DNA of 64,000 bases from Acidobacteriota bacterium (GTDB lineage Bacteria > Acidobacteriota > Terriglobia > Bryobacterales > Bryobacteraceae), in NCBI GenBank assembly GCA_017307505.1, contig JAFKEE010000017.1:372001-436000 (forward strand). The letters run 5' to 3'. Shown in pieces: positions 15,556-23,151 of the stretch. Positions within the stretch are counted from its first letter, which is position 1; each line of letters starts with the position of its first letter. A program made the translations under genes and the position numbers. Under the pieces are notes generated by a model. It made no database searches. It was given only the letters and a program-made list of their open reading frames with translations, and was not told the DNA's origin.

Positions 15556-15745
15556 CGTCTTCCTCGTCGAACTCCTCGTCGAACTCTTCGTCGTCGAAGC
15601 CTTCGCCGTCAGTTTCCAGTTCGAGGGGATCGACGGACGAGACTACGAAGTTCTTCCCGCATTCTTCACAAAGGACGGATTCGCCTTCGTCCAACTCGTC
15701 CTCTTCAACGTCGATGGCAGCGCCACATTCTGGGCAGTCGATCAT
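15503..15745 (-). CDS. LysW-like zinc-ribbon protein with Asp/Glu tail
   Basis: An 80-aa protein. A CPEC...CEEC zinc ribbon (C4, C7, C26, C29) is followed by NFVVSSVDPLELE, which resembles the amino-group carrier protein LysW (CPECGAEL...VVxLDPLxLE), as I recall it. LysW ends in EDWGE, whose last Glu carries the substrate. Here the tail is about 33 residues almost entirely D and E, ending DDDWR, so the Trp position is echoed but the terminal Gly-Glu is not. The ATG at 15745 has GAGGAG 8 bases upstream. No LysX, LysZ or LysY genes are near, and lysA of the DAP pathway is about 1.3 kb away, so a carrier role is uncertain. Confidence 0.7.
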   Translation of the reverse strand: MIDCPECGAAIDVEEDELDEGESVLCEECGKNFVVSSVDPLELETDGEGFDDEEFDEEFDEEDDEEDEEEEEEEEDDDWR

Positions 15746-15830
15746 GGCTGATTCTCCTCAAGGGAAGGCAAGCGCTTCAAGCGTCAGAGTGAATTGTCGC
15801 CAAAGTGCTTGTCCTAATGCAACGGGGAAC

Positions 15831-16220
15831 TTAGTGGGCGTACTGGAGCCGTTCGCGCTCTTTGTTCTCCGCCTCCTCAATGCTCTTACTATGCGCATCG
15901 AGGTCGGCGGGTGTCACGGTCGCGATCGAGGTCTCCATGTCCTCCCAGGTCGAAATCATGTGCTGAAGGTGGAGGCTCGCCAGACGCCCGCACCAGGCGT
16001 CGGTCAGCGGTCTGCCTCTGCGTGCCGACACGGCCAGAAGGTCAGTGTGCATCAGGGCTACCACCACCTCACGCTTCTCCTCGCCGTCGGTGATGTAGTA
16101 CTTGCAGTCCACGGCATCACAATGGCGGATGGAGATGGCATTCTGCTGCCACCGGAACTCGGCCTGCCACGCGCGGCCAAACGGATCGGTCACTTCAAAT
16201 CGGCGGAAGTTCTCTGGCAT
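15831..16220 (-). CDS. Conserved-looking hypothetical protein
   Basis: A 129-aa soluble protein that I do not recognise. It has no signal peptide or membrane helix. The first half looks like beta-strands (FEVTDPFGRAWQAEFRWQQN, CKYYITDGEEKREVVVALMH), the second half is helical and charged, ending in KSIEEAENKERERLQYAH. Three cysteines lie at scattered places. Codon use and GC match the neighbours. It stands between folE and the LysW-like gene on the same strand, with gaps of 90 and 85 bp. Confidence 0.55.
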   Translation of the reverse strand: MPENFRRFEVTDPFGRAWQAEFRWQQNAISIRHCDAVDCKYYITDGEEKREVVVALMHTDLLAVSARRGRPLTDAWCGRLASLHLQHMISTWEDMETSIATVTPADLDAHSKSIEEAENKERERLQYAH

Positions 16221-16242
16221 TCAGTTTTTATCCTAACGCAAA

Positions 16243-16273
16243 GGCCGCCAACGGCAAGAGTGCCATGGCGGCC
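16243..16273 (-). terminator. Hairpin downstream of folE
   Basis: Inverted repeat GGCCGCC (16243-16249) / GGCGGCC (16267-16273) with a 17-base loop; read on the minus strand it is followed by TTTGCG. It lies 38 bases past the folE stop and could end the pterin operon, but the T-run is short. Confidence 0.35.
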
Positions 16274-16310
16274 AGGGCAAAACTTTAAATAACTAACGTA
16301 GCGGCTGGGG

Positions 16311-16937
16311 TCAGACCAGGGAGTTGTGCCGGACGTGCGACAGGAACTCGTCCCGCGAGTCCTTCCGCTGGCGGAAGGCGCCGCGCATGGCCGACGAGGT
16401 CGTCGACGAGTGCTGCTTCTCCACGCCACGCATCATCATGCAGAAATGGCGCGCTTCGGTGATCACCGCCACGCCCACCGGGTCCAGCACTTCCTGCAGG
16501 CACTCGGCGATCTGCTGCGTCAGCCGCTCCTGCACCTGCAGGCGCCGCGCAAACACATCCACCAGGCGCGGGATCTTACTGAGCCCAATGATCTTGTTTT
16601 TGGGGATATAGGCGACGTGCGCCTTGCCGTAGAAGGGCAGCATGTGGTGCTCGCACATCGAGAAGAACTCGATGTCCTTCACCACCACCATCTCGTCGCA
16701 CTTCTCCGTGAAGATCGCGCCGTTGACGATCTTCTCGATATCCGCCGTATAGCCGCTCGTCAGGAACTTCAGCGCCTTCTCGGCCCGCATCGGCGTCGAC
16801 AGGAGCCCTTCCCGCTGCGGGTCTTCCCCTAGCGCGCGCAAGACTTCCTTCATGTTGGCCGCAATGGCCCCCTCGTTACCCGCGGCCTCGAGCCGCTTCG
16901 GTTCAAGAACCTTGACTACAGCTTTCGATGATTTCAT
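16311..16937 (-). CDS. folE: GTP cyclohydrolase I
   Basis: A 208-aa FolE. The enzyme opens GTP to form 7,8-dihydroneopterin triphosphate, the start of folate, queuosine and tetrahydropterin synthesis. Motifs are [40 protein letters not shown] (Zn-binding Cys and His), [20 protein letters not shown], and [11 protein letters not shown] with the second Zn cysteine. The start is put at 16937 ([10 protein letters not shown]), with AGGAAA about 8 bases upstream. It overlaps the end of the upstream PTPS/QueD gene by 35 bases, so translation is probably coupled. The overlapping pterin genes point to one pathway. Confidence 0.95.
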   Translation of the reverse strand: MKSSKAVVKVLEPKRLEAAGNEGAIAANMKEVLRALGEDPQREGLLSTPMRAEKALKFLTSGYTADIEKIVNGAIFTEKCDEMVVVKDIEFFSMCEHHMLPFYGKAHVAYIPKNKIIGLSKIPRLVDVFARRLQVQERLTQQIAECLQEVLDPVGVAVITEARHFCMMMRGVEKQHSSTTSSAMRGAFRQRKDSRDEFLSHVRHNSLV

Positions 16938-17400
16938 CGCGATGACTTTCCTGAGGCGCCGGGACCGGCGCGACCACTTCAAAGATGTTGCGTTTGGTTT
17001 CCCAGATTCTAAGCTTTTCGAACCGGGCCGGATGCCCCGCAAAGGCAATCGGCCAGGCGGCCGCCAGACGCCGTGCCAGCACTTCGGCCAGCACTTCTGT
17101 CGTCGGCACCAGCGTCGCAAACTCCGCCACTTCCAGGTTCAGGTTGCGCCGGTCGAACTGCTTCAGGACCACCGACTCGACAAACTGATCCAGCGCGTCG
17201 ACCGAAACTACACGTCCTCGTGCAGGATCAACCTCCTCGCGCACACAGACGTCCAGGGTGTAATCGTGACCGTGGCCGTAGGGGTTGTTGCATTTCCCGT
17301 AGACTTCCCGGTTCTCCGCTTCGCTCAGCAGGGGAGTGTGCAGGCGGTGCGCGGCCGAGAATCGATAGCGGCGGACCAGACGTACGTCAGGCATGGGCAA
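16903..17400 (-). CDS. PTPS/QueD-family protein A (keeps Cys, lacks the Asp-His histidine)
   Basis: A 165-aa member of the 6-pyruvoyl-tetrahydropterin synthase/6-carboxytetrahydropterin synthase family, which acts on the product of FolE. Zn ligands are visible (His in SAAHRLH and the two in YGHGHDY). The catalytic cysteine is present in [12 protein letters not shown]. The conserved Asp-His of the family (LDHKNL in mammals) is replaced by FDRRNLN, so the His is Arg. The glutamate of the C-terminal WETKRN motif is present. It follows the second paralogue by 8 bases and overlaps folE downstream. Either a divergent QueD or one half of a heteromeric enzyme. Confidence 0.85.
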   Translation of the reverse strand: MPMPDVRLVRRYRFSAAHRLHTPLLSEAENREVYGKCNNPYGHGHDYTLDVCVREEVDPARGRVVSVDALDQFVESVVLKQFDRRNLNLEVAEFATLVPTTEVLAEVLARRLAAAWPIAFAGHPARFEKLRIWETKRNIFEVVAPVPAPQESHRDEIIESCSQGS

Positions 17401-17408
17401 CGCTTAGC

Positions 17409-17819
17409 TTAACGCCCCTCATACTCAACGAAAAGATCGTCGGTCTCATACAGCCGGATAGCGTGCAGCCGTCCGGGTCCCGCCGCAAAGTGCGGCTCCA
17501 GCCGCCGCCAGATCTCCACCGCCAGGTTCTCGGTCGTCGGCACCACGGAATCGAAAGGAGGAACCTCGTGATTGAGGTGGCGGTGATCCATCGGATCCAC
17601 CACTTCCCGCTCCAGAATCTGCTTAACTGCCTTTAGATCCACCACCATACCGGTAACCGGGTCAGGCGCGCCTTCCAGCGTCACTTCCAGCGAATAGTTG
17701 TGGCCATGGCCATGCGGATTCGCGTCGGCGCCATAGAGCGCCGCGTTTTCGGCCTCGGATAAGCCCTGGTTGTAACAGGAATGGGAGGCGGAGAATTCGA
17801 CCTTGCGGGTGATCCACAT
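17409..17819 (-). CDS. PTPS/QueD-family protein B (keeps Asp-His, lacks Cys)
   Basis: A 136-aa paralogue of the preceding protein, closer in length and pattern to animal PTPS (TGMVVDLKAVKQ, PMDHRHLNHEVPPF, VPTTENLAVEIWRRLE, YETDDLFVEYEG). The Zn-binding histidines are present (SASHSC and HGHGHNY). The catalytic cysteine position reads YGADANPHGHGH, so the Cys is Ala. The Asp-His pair is intact (MDHRHLN). It is the first gene of the PTPS-PTPS-folE run, divergent from the TlpA gene with 99 bp between. Confidence 0.85.
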   Translation of the reverse strand: MWITRKVEFSASHSCYNQGLSEAENAALYGADANPHGHGHNYSLEVTLEGAPDPVTGMVVDLKAVKQILEREVVDPMDHRHLNHEVPPFDSVVPTTENLAVEIWRRLEPHFAAGPGRLHAIRLYETDDLFVEYEGR

Positions 17820-17918
17820 GACAAAAATGCTGCCTGTAGAACAGATGCGCGGGCCGCACCTGACGATACAATTATAGGTGTAGGGATCTGGATACCCAGG
17901 TCCAGAAAGTCGGGCGCT

Positions 17919-18440
17919 ATGGACAAGAACAAGTTGGCATTCAGGATTCAGATGGTGGCCGTTGTGCTGCTGGCCGGTCTGGCTCTCGTCATGGGCAATT
18001 CACTGCGCGAGCGCGTGGTGGCTGTGGGCGACAAGGCCCCCAAGTTTACGGTGCGCACGGATCGCGGCCGCGACCTCTCTACCGCCGACTTCGGCGGCAA
18101 GGTGCTGGTCGTCAACTTCTGGGCCACCTGGTGCCCGCCCTGCGTCGAGGAGATGCCCTCCCTGCAGGCCATGGCCCAGCAACTCGGACCCAAGGGCGTC
18201 GTCGTCCTGGGCGTCAGCGTCGACAAGAACGATGTCAGCTACAAGCGGTTTCTGCAGCAGGCCCGCGTGACCTTCGAAACCTCCCGCGATCCCGAAGCCA
18301 ACATCAGCGCCGACTACGGAACCTTCAAGTACCCTGAGACCTACATCATCGACCGCGAAGGCAAGGTCCGTCAGAAGATCATCGGACCTCAGGACTGGAC
18401 CGCGCCCGAAGTCATCCGCAGCATCGAGTCCCTCCTGTAG
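17919..18440 (+). CDS. Membrane-anchored TlpA/ResA family disulphide reductase
   Basis: A 173-aa protein. Residues 7-28 form a signal-anchor helix (AFRIQMVAVVLLAGLALVMG); the rest is a periplasmic AhpC/TSA-type thioredoxin fold with NFWATWCPPCVEEMPSLQ (C-P-P-C) and the cis-proline region GTFKYPETYIIDREG. ResA/CcmG-like proteins keep apocytochrome c or other thiols reduced. The start is the ATG at 17919, at the anchor. It is followed 23 bases later by the GlcD-like oxidase gene. Confidence 0.9.
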   Translation: MDKNKLAFRIQMVAVVLLAGLALVMGNSLRERVVAVGDKAPKFTVRTDRGRDLSTADFGGKVLVVNFWATWCPPCVEEMPSLQAMAQQLGPKGVVVLGVSVDKNDVSYKRFLQQARVTFETSRDPEANISADYGTFKYPETYIIDREGKVRQKIIGPQDWTAPEVIRSIESLL

Positions 18441-18463
18441 TTGTAGTAGAGTGAGGGGCAACC

Positions 18464-19891
18464 ATGGGCGCTTGGAAGGACGAACTGATCCGCATCGTTG
18501 GTCCGCGAGGGTACCTGAACCGCCCCGAGGATCTTCGGCTCTATGAGTACGATGGCGGTGTCGACAAGGCCCGCCCGGAGATCGTCGTCTTCCCGCGTTC
18601 TACCGAAGAAGTCAGTGCCATAGTCCGCGTGGCCCACCGCAATGGTGTGCCCATTGTCGGCCGCGGCGCCGGCACCGGCCTCAGTGGAGGCGCGATTCCT
18701 GAAAAGGGCGGCATCATGGTCGGCTTCTCCCGGATGAACCGCATCCTTGAGATCGACCTGGCCAACGAACGCGCTGTCGTCCAACCCGGCGTCGTCAATC
18801 TCGACATCAGCCTCGCCGTCGACGCCGACGGCTACTTCTATGCGCCGGACCCGTCCAGCCAGCGCGCCTGCACCATCGGCGGCAACGTCGCCGAGAATGC
18901 CGGCGGACCGCACACCCTCGCCTACGGCGTGACAACGAACCATGTCCTCGGTCTCGAAGTCGTGCTGCCCGACGGCACGGTCGTCCAGACCGGAGCCTGG
19001 TGGCCCGACACGCCCGGCTACGACCTCACCGGCCTGCTCACCGGCAGCGAGGGCACCATGGGCCTGGTCACGAAGATCGTCATCCGCCTCATGAAGAAAC
19101 CCGAGTGCGTGAAGACGGTGCTGGCCATCTTCGACTCCGCCGACGATTGCGCCCTCACCGTCAGCGAGATCACCGCCCGCGCCATCACGCCCGCCGCTGT
19201 CGAGATGCTGGACGGCTGCATGCTCAAAATGGTGGAAGCGGCCGTGCATGCCGGCTATCCGCTCGACGCCGATGGCGTCCTCCTGATTGAACTGGAAGGA
19301 GTGAGGGAAGCCGTGGAGGAGCAGGCCGAGCAGGTCCGCCAGGCCTGTGAATACTGCCGCGCCCGTGAGTTCCGCGTGGCTCGCAGCGAGGCCGAACGTC
19401 AACTGCTCTGGAAGGGCCGCAAGAACGCCTTCGGCGCCATCGGCCGCGTCAGTCCGTTCTACTACGTCCACGACGGCGTTGTCCCGCGCACTCAGATCGC
19501 GCCCACGTTGCGCCGCATCGGTGAGATCTCCAACCACTACGGCCTCACCATCGGGAACATCTTCCATGCCGGCGACGGCAACATGCATCCCATCATCCTG
19601 TTCGATGCGCGCAAGCCGGGCGATCTCGACCGGGCGCAGGGCGCCGGCTTCGACATCCTGGAATACTGCATCCAGGTGGGCGGGTCCATCACAGGGGAAC
19701 ACGGCATCGGGATGGAGAAGGTGCACCTGATGGACAAGCAGTTCTCGGCTGAATCCCTGGACATGATGCGCCGGATCCGGGAACTCTTCGACCCGGCCCG
19801 GCTGTTCAATCCCGGCAAGCTGCTGCCCGGCGTCCGGGGTTGCGCCGAGATCCGCCAGCCGCCGCTCATCGCCGGCAATCCGGTCTACTGA
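18464..19891 (+). CDS. FAD-linked oxidase, GlcD-like
   Basis: A 475-aa flavoprotein of the vanillyl-alcohol oxidase/PCMH superfamily, most like the glycolate oxidase subunit GlcD or D-lactate dehydrogenase. The FAD-binding part has PIVGRGAGTGLSGGAIPEKG and GGNVAENAGGPHTLAYG; the C-terminal cap has IFHAGDGNMHPIILFD and GSITGEHGIGMEKVHLM. Members oxidise 2-hydroxy acids. No glcE or glcF genes follow; the next genes encode a URO-D-like protein and a methyltransferase, with a gap of only 21 bases, so all three may share a transcript. Confidence 0.9.
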   Translation: MGAWKDELIRIVGPRGYLNRPEDLRLYEYDGGVDKARPEIVVFPRSTEEVSAIVRVAHRNGVPIVGRGAGTGLSGGAIPEKGGIMVGFSRMNRILEIDLANERAVVQPGVVNLDISLAVDADGYFYAPDPSSQRACTIGGNVAENAGGPHTLAYGVTTNHVLGLEVVLPDGTVVQTGAWWPDTPGYDLTGLLTGSEGTMGLVTKIVIRLMKKPECVKTVLAIFDSADDCALTVSEITARAITPAAVEMLDGCMLKMVEAAVHAGYPLDADGVLLIELEGVREAVEEQAEQVRQACEYCRAREFRVARSEAERQLLWKGRKNAFGAIGRVSPFYYVHDGVVPRTQIAPTLRRIGEISNHYGLTIGNIFHAGDGNMHPIILFDARKPGDLDRAQGAGFDILEYCIQVGGSITGEHGIGMEKVHLMDKQFSAESLDMMRRIRELFDPARLFNPGKLLPGVRGCAEIRQPPLIAGNPVY

Positions 19892-19912
19892 TCCCTTGGG
19901 AGGTACACGGTC

Positions 19913-20872
19913 ATGATCAACCGACGAGAGTTCTCGCTGGGCGCGATGGCCTTCTTCGCACCGGCGCAGAAGGAAAAGATGACCCCGACGGAGCGGGTCA
20001 CCGCGGTGCTCAAGGGCCGTATGCCCGACCGTCCTCCGTTCTCCTTCTGGCATCACTTCCACGACGAGGCGCAGCCGCCGGAGAAGCACGCCGCCTTTAC
20101 GATGGACTATCAGCGCCGCTACCATCTGGACTTTGTGAAGGTGATGAGCGACTACCCCTACCCGAAACCGGCCCGGGGTGAGTGGTATGAGCTGAAGCCG
20201 CTGGACTCACCCTTCCCGCAGCAACTGCGGGCGCTGGAACTGATCCGCGACGGACTATCCGGCCAGAAGTACTTCCTGGAGACCCAGTTCAATCCCTGGA
20301 ACGTGGCCGAGAAGTTGTCGTCGAAAGAGGCGGTCCTGCGGCTGATGCACGACAAACCGCAGGCGTTGCTGGACGCGCTGGAAGCCATCGCGAAGTCGGA
20401 GGCAAATCACGTCAAGGCCGCCATGGAAGCCGGCGCATCCGGCGTCTTTCTCTCCATCGCCAATGCGCAACAGGGCGTAATGACCCTGGCCGAATACCGG
20501 AAATTCAGCGAGCCCTTCGACCGCATGGTGCTGGCTGCCGCGCAGGGCGCGCCCATGAACACGCTGCACCTGCATGGCGACCGCGTCATCCTCGACTACT
20601 TCTGGAGAGGCTGGAACGTACCCATCATTCAATACTCGGTCGCCGGCACGAAGTTCCCAATGTCGGAGGCGCGCCGGCGCTTCAACGGCGTACTGATGGG
20701 CGGGCTGGATGAGAACAAATCAGTCACCTCCAGCGCCGCCGACATTGCGGCCCTGGTCCAGAAAGCGCGGGTCGCCGCGCCGAAGTGGATCTGCGCGCCG
20801 GGCTGTTCCATCCCGGACGACGCCAGCGACGCCAACCAACTCAAGCTCAGCCGAACCCTGCACGGTCAATGA
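19913..20872 (+). CDS. Uroporphyrinogen decarboxylase (URO-D)-family protein with Tat-like leader
   Basis: A 319-aa protein with a URO-D-like (beta/alpha)8 fold: MTPTERVTAVLKGRMPDRPP at its beginning, ETQFNPWNVAEKL, GASGVFLSIANAQQG, TLHLHGDRVILDYF and MGGLDENKSV later. The family includes uroporphyrinogen decarboxylase and zinc-dependent methyltransferases of MtaA type; this one lacks the strict heme-pathway N-terminus, so a heme role is unlikely. Oddly it begins MINRREFSLGAMAFFAPAQ, a twin-arginine-like leader, although the family is cytoplasmic. Its stop overlaps the next start (ATGATG at 20869). Confidence 0.78.
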   Translation: MINRREFSLGAMAFFAPAQKEKMTPTERVTAVLKGRMPDRPPFSFWHHFHDEAQPPEKHAAFTMDYQRRYHLDFVKVMSDYPYPKPARGEWYELKPLDSPFPQQLRALELIRDGLSGQKYFLETQFNPWNVAEKLSSKEAVLRLMHDKPQALLDALEAIAKSEANHVKAAMEAGASGVFLSIANAQQGVMTLAEYRKFSEPFDRMVLAAAQGAPMNTLHLHGDRVILDYFWRGWNVPIIQYSVAGTKFPMSEARRRFNGVLMGGLDENKSVTSSAADIAALVQKARVAAPKWICAPGCSIPDDASDANQLKLSRTLHGQ

Positions 20873-21459
20873 TGAACTGGAAAACGCGCCGCTGGGACCT
20901 GTACGCCCCCTACTACGACAAGCTGATCGGCTTTGAGCACCTGCGCCGCCGGTCTCTGGACCTGGCGAAGCTGCAGCCCGGGGAACGCCTGCTGGTCGAC
21001 GGCTGCGGCACGGGCCTCGACCTGCCGCTGATCCCAGCAGGAGTCGAGGTGGATGCGGTGGACCTCAGCCCAGGCATGGTGGAGCAGTCCCGCCACAAAG
21101 GCACAGCCGCCCGGATTCAAGTCATGAACGCCCAGCAACTGGGCTTTCCCGATGAGACCTTCGACTGCGTCCTCCTGCACCTGATCGTGGCGATCGTGCC
21201 GGAACCACTGCGCTGCCTGCGGGAAGCATCGCGCGTCCTCAAGCCGGGCGGCCGTGTGATGTTGTTCGACAAGTACTTTCACGGCCCCGGCCGGCCGCGC
21301 CTGATCCGCCGGCTGCTGAACCCGATGATGAAGTTCCTGGTGACCGACCTGAACCTGCGCACGCTCGAACTCGCCGCCGAGGCGGGCTTTCGGGTAGTTC
21401 ACGAGGAACCGGCGATGCTCAACGGCATGTTTCGCATCGCCCGCCTGGAGAGGCGCTAA
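20869..21459 (+). CDS. Class I SAM-dependent methyltransferase
   Basis: A 196-aa methyltransferase of the UbiE/phosphatidylethanolamine-methyltransferase style. Motif I is LLVDGCGTGLDLPLIPAG, the acidic SAM-ribose strand is VDAVDLSPGMVEQSR, and motif IV region is FPDETFDCVLLHLIVAIVPE. The N-terminus WDLYAPYYDKLIGFEHLRR and the C-terminal ARLERR are typical of small lipid or quinone methylases. The ATG at 20869 overlaps the stop of the URO-D-like gene (ATGA), so the two are coupled. The stop overlaps the convergent gene by 4 bases. Substrate unknown. Confidence 0.85.
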   Translation: MMNWKTRRWDLYAPYYDKLIGFEHLRRRSLDLAKLQPGERLLVDGCGTGLDLPLIPAGVEVDAVDLSPGMVEQSRHKGTAARIQVMNAQQLGFPDETFDCVLLHLIVAIVPEPLRCLREASRVLKPGGRVMLFDKYFHGPGRPRLIRRLLNPMMKFLVTDLNLRTLELAAEAGFRVVHEEPAMLNGMFRIARLERR

Positions 21460-23108
21460 AGCGTCTCGAACTCAAGGGTCTTCTTCAGCGGCGTCAGGCC
21501 GCAGAGGTAGACGCTGGACCCGGGCAACTTCGTCTCCGCGCCACGCACCTGGGTGTAGGTGTGCTGCGAGAAGCCGGGTCCGAAACGGATGGCGTCGTTG
21601 CCGGCGCGCGCCACGGCATAACCGTCCTTCAGCAGGAAGCCGCCAGGGACCTTGGGGGCCGCACCTACGCCTTCCACCACGGCGTTCTCCCTGAGGTTGA
21701 CCTCGATGGCCAGAGGCACTCCGGCCGTGCCCTGCGCTTCGATGTCGATCACAAAGCCCTTGGCCTTTTCGCGCACGGCGACGGTGTAGCGCAGGCGCTC
21801 GATGTTGCTTTGCTTCCTCTGCGAGCGCAGAGCCGACCACTCGGACGCCTCGACGTGGCGCGGCGGGTCGAAGGGCTGGTAGTATGGGCCCTCCAACTCC
21901 TGCGTCATCCGGTAGCCGTCCCTGGTCTTTTCATAGGACGAGGCGCGGAACTGGCCTTTGCCGAAGAACGCTGACGCGAAGCGGACGGCCTCCACCACGC
22001 ACCCGCCGTTGCGCATCGTGAAGAACCGGCTGTTGCCGTTCAGCAGGATGCTTGCACTCATGGCGCCGCGGCGGAACCTGGCGATCTTCACGGCGGGCAT
22101 GAGCTTTTCGAAGTCGTCCGGCAGGGGCTTCGAGGCCGGCAGCGGCTTCTGCAACTCCGGATAGCGCAGGTAGAACGACAACGACCCGGCCCGCTGCTCA
22201 ATGCTTCGGACGACCGTGGCGAATTGGCCGTTGTTGTCCCGGATGGCAAAGTAGCGCAGGGGGAACCAGTAGCGATCCATCCCGGCGCGGTCGTATTGGT
22301 CCTGCCGGGTGGAGATCTCGGTCACCACCTCGCCGCCTGGATGGATGAGGTAGAGCATCGCCTGGAGGTTGCGGCGCACGGGGTCCAGCAGTTCGGGCCG
22401 GCCGGTCTTAAGACCCGTGACCAGCAGGGCCTTGTCGCTGACCGTGTTGTAAACCGTAGTGGAACGCTCGTCGAACTGGCCGTCGGAGTCGATATCGATC
22501 CCCTCGGCCAGCCACTGTGCAATGCGGCGCGGATAGCTGGGATCGGGCAACAGTTCGTGGATCTGGGAGAGCGCTTCGCAAACGACCCAGCGATGATTGG
22601 GCGTATGGACGCCGCCGGTCGCCAGGGCTTTGCCGGCCTTGCGGAGGAACGGCTCCAGCGCGGCAAACATCGCCGGTTCGTTGAACTGCTTCGCGATCGA
22701 GGCCGCGCCCGCGGCGCTGTGCGTCACGAAGCCGAGGTCCGGAGTGGAGTGGAAGTTGGTGATGAGCAGATCGATAGTGCCATCGCCGTTCTGCATGCGG
22801 GTCAGGTAGCCCGCCGCCAGATGGAAGCGTTTGGCCACCTCGGCCGACTTGTGGTGCCGCGAGCCGGGATAGACATAGGCGGCGATCAGAGTGTCGCACA
22901 GGCCCGCGCCGGTGCCGGCGCTGAAGAGGCCGAACTCGTCGGCGTAGCCGCCGCGATGCGGGTCTGCCGGCTCTGTGATCTGCCGGCTGAGAATCTGGTC
23001 GACGGAGGCGTCGTGGCGGCGCACCAGGTCAGGATCGATGGATGATGTGGGCTGGGCGGCGGCCGTGGCGGCCAGCGCGGCGGTGAAGTGTCGGCGGCTG
23101 ATGGGCAT
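21456..23108 (-). CDS. Exported protein of unknown function (Tat leader, probable alpha/alpha-toroid)
   Basis: A 550-aa protein that starts MPISRRHFTAALAATAAAQ, a twin-arginine leader. The remainder up to about residue 330 is helix-rich with the spacing of an (alpha/alpha)6 barrel (YLTRMQNGDGTIDLLITNFH, TPNHRWVVCEALSQIHELL, DQYDRAGMDRYWFPLRYFAI); the last 200 residues look beta-rich. This layout recalls heparinase-type lyases or glycosidases, but I cannot name a family or catalytic residues. It is divergent from the serine hydrolase gene, with only 43 bp between the starts. Confidence 0.6.
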   Translation of the reverse strand: MPISRRHFTAALAATAAAQPTSSIDPDLVRRHDASVDQILSRQITEPADPHRGGYADEFGLFSAGTGAGLCDTLIAAYVYPGSRHHKSAEVAKRFHLAAGYLTRMQNGDGTIDLLITNFHSTPDLGFVTHSAAGAASIAKQFNEPAMFAALEPFLRKAGKALATGGVHTPNHRWVVCEALSQIHELLPDPSYPRRIAQWLAEGIDIDSDGQFDERSTTVYNTVSDKALLVTGLKTGRPELLDPVRRNLQAMLYLIHPGGEVVTEISTRQDQYDRAGMDRYWFPLRYFAIRDNNGQFATVVRSIEQRAGSLSFYLRYPELQKPLPASKPLPDDFEKLMPAVKIARFRRGAMSASILLNGNSRFFTMRNGGCVVEAVRFASAFFGKGQFRASSYEKTRDGYRMTQELEGPYYQPFDPPRHVEASEWSALRSQRKQSNIERLRYTVAVREKAKGFVIDIEAQGTAGVPLAIEVNLRENAVVEGVGAAPKVPGGFLLKDGYAVARAGNDAIRFGPGFSQHTYTQVRGAETKLPGSSVYLCGLTPLKKTLEFETL

Positions 23109-23151
23109 GGGCAGGTTCCCTGCGATTATAATGCCCGGGGAGTTTCTAACA

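Noticed and set aside
23104-23132. A full promoter for the serine hydrolase gene
   Set aside because: TATAAT at 23127-23132 is perfect, but the base block 17 upstream is not a -35 box, so only the -10 element is mentioned.
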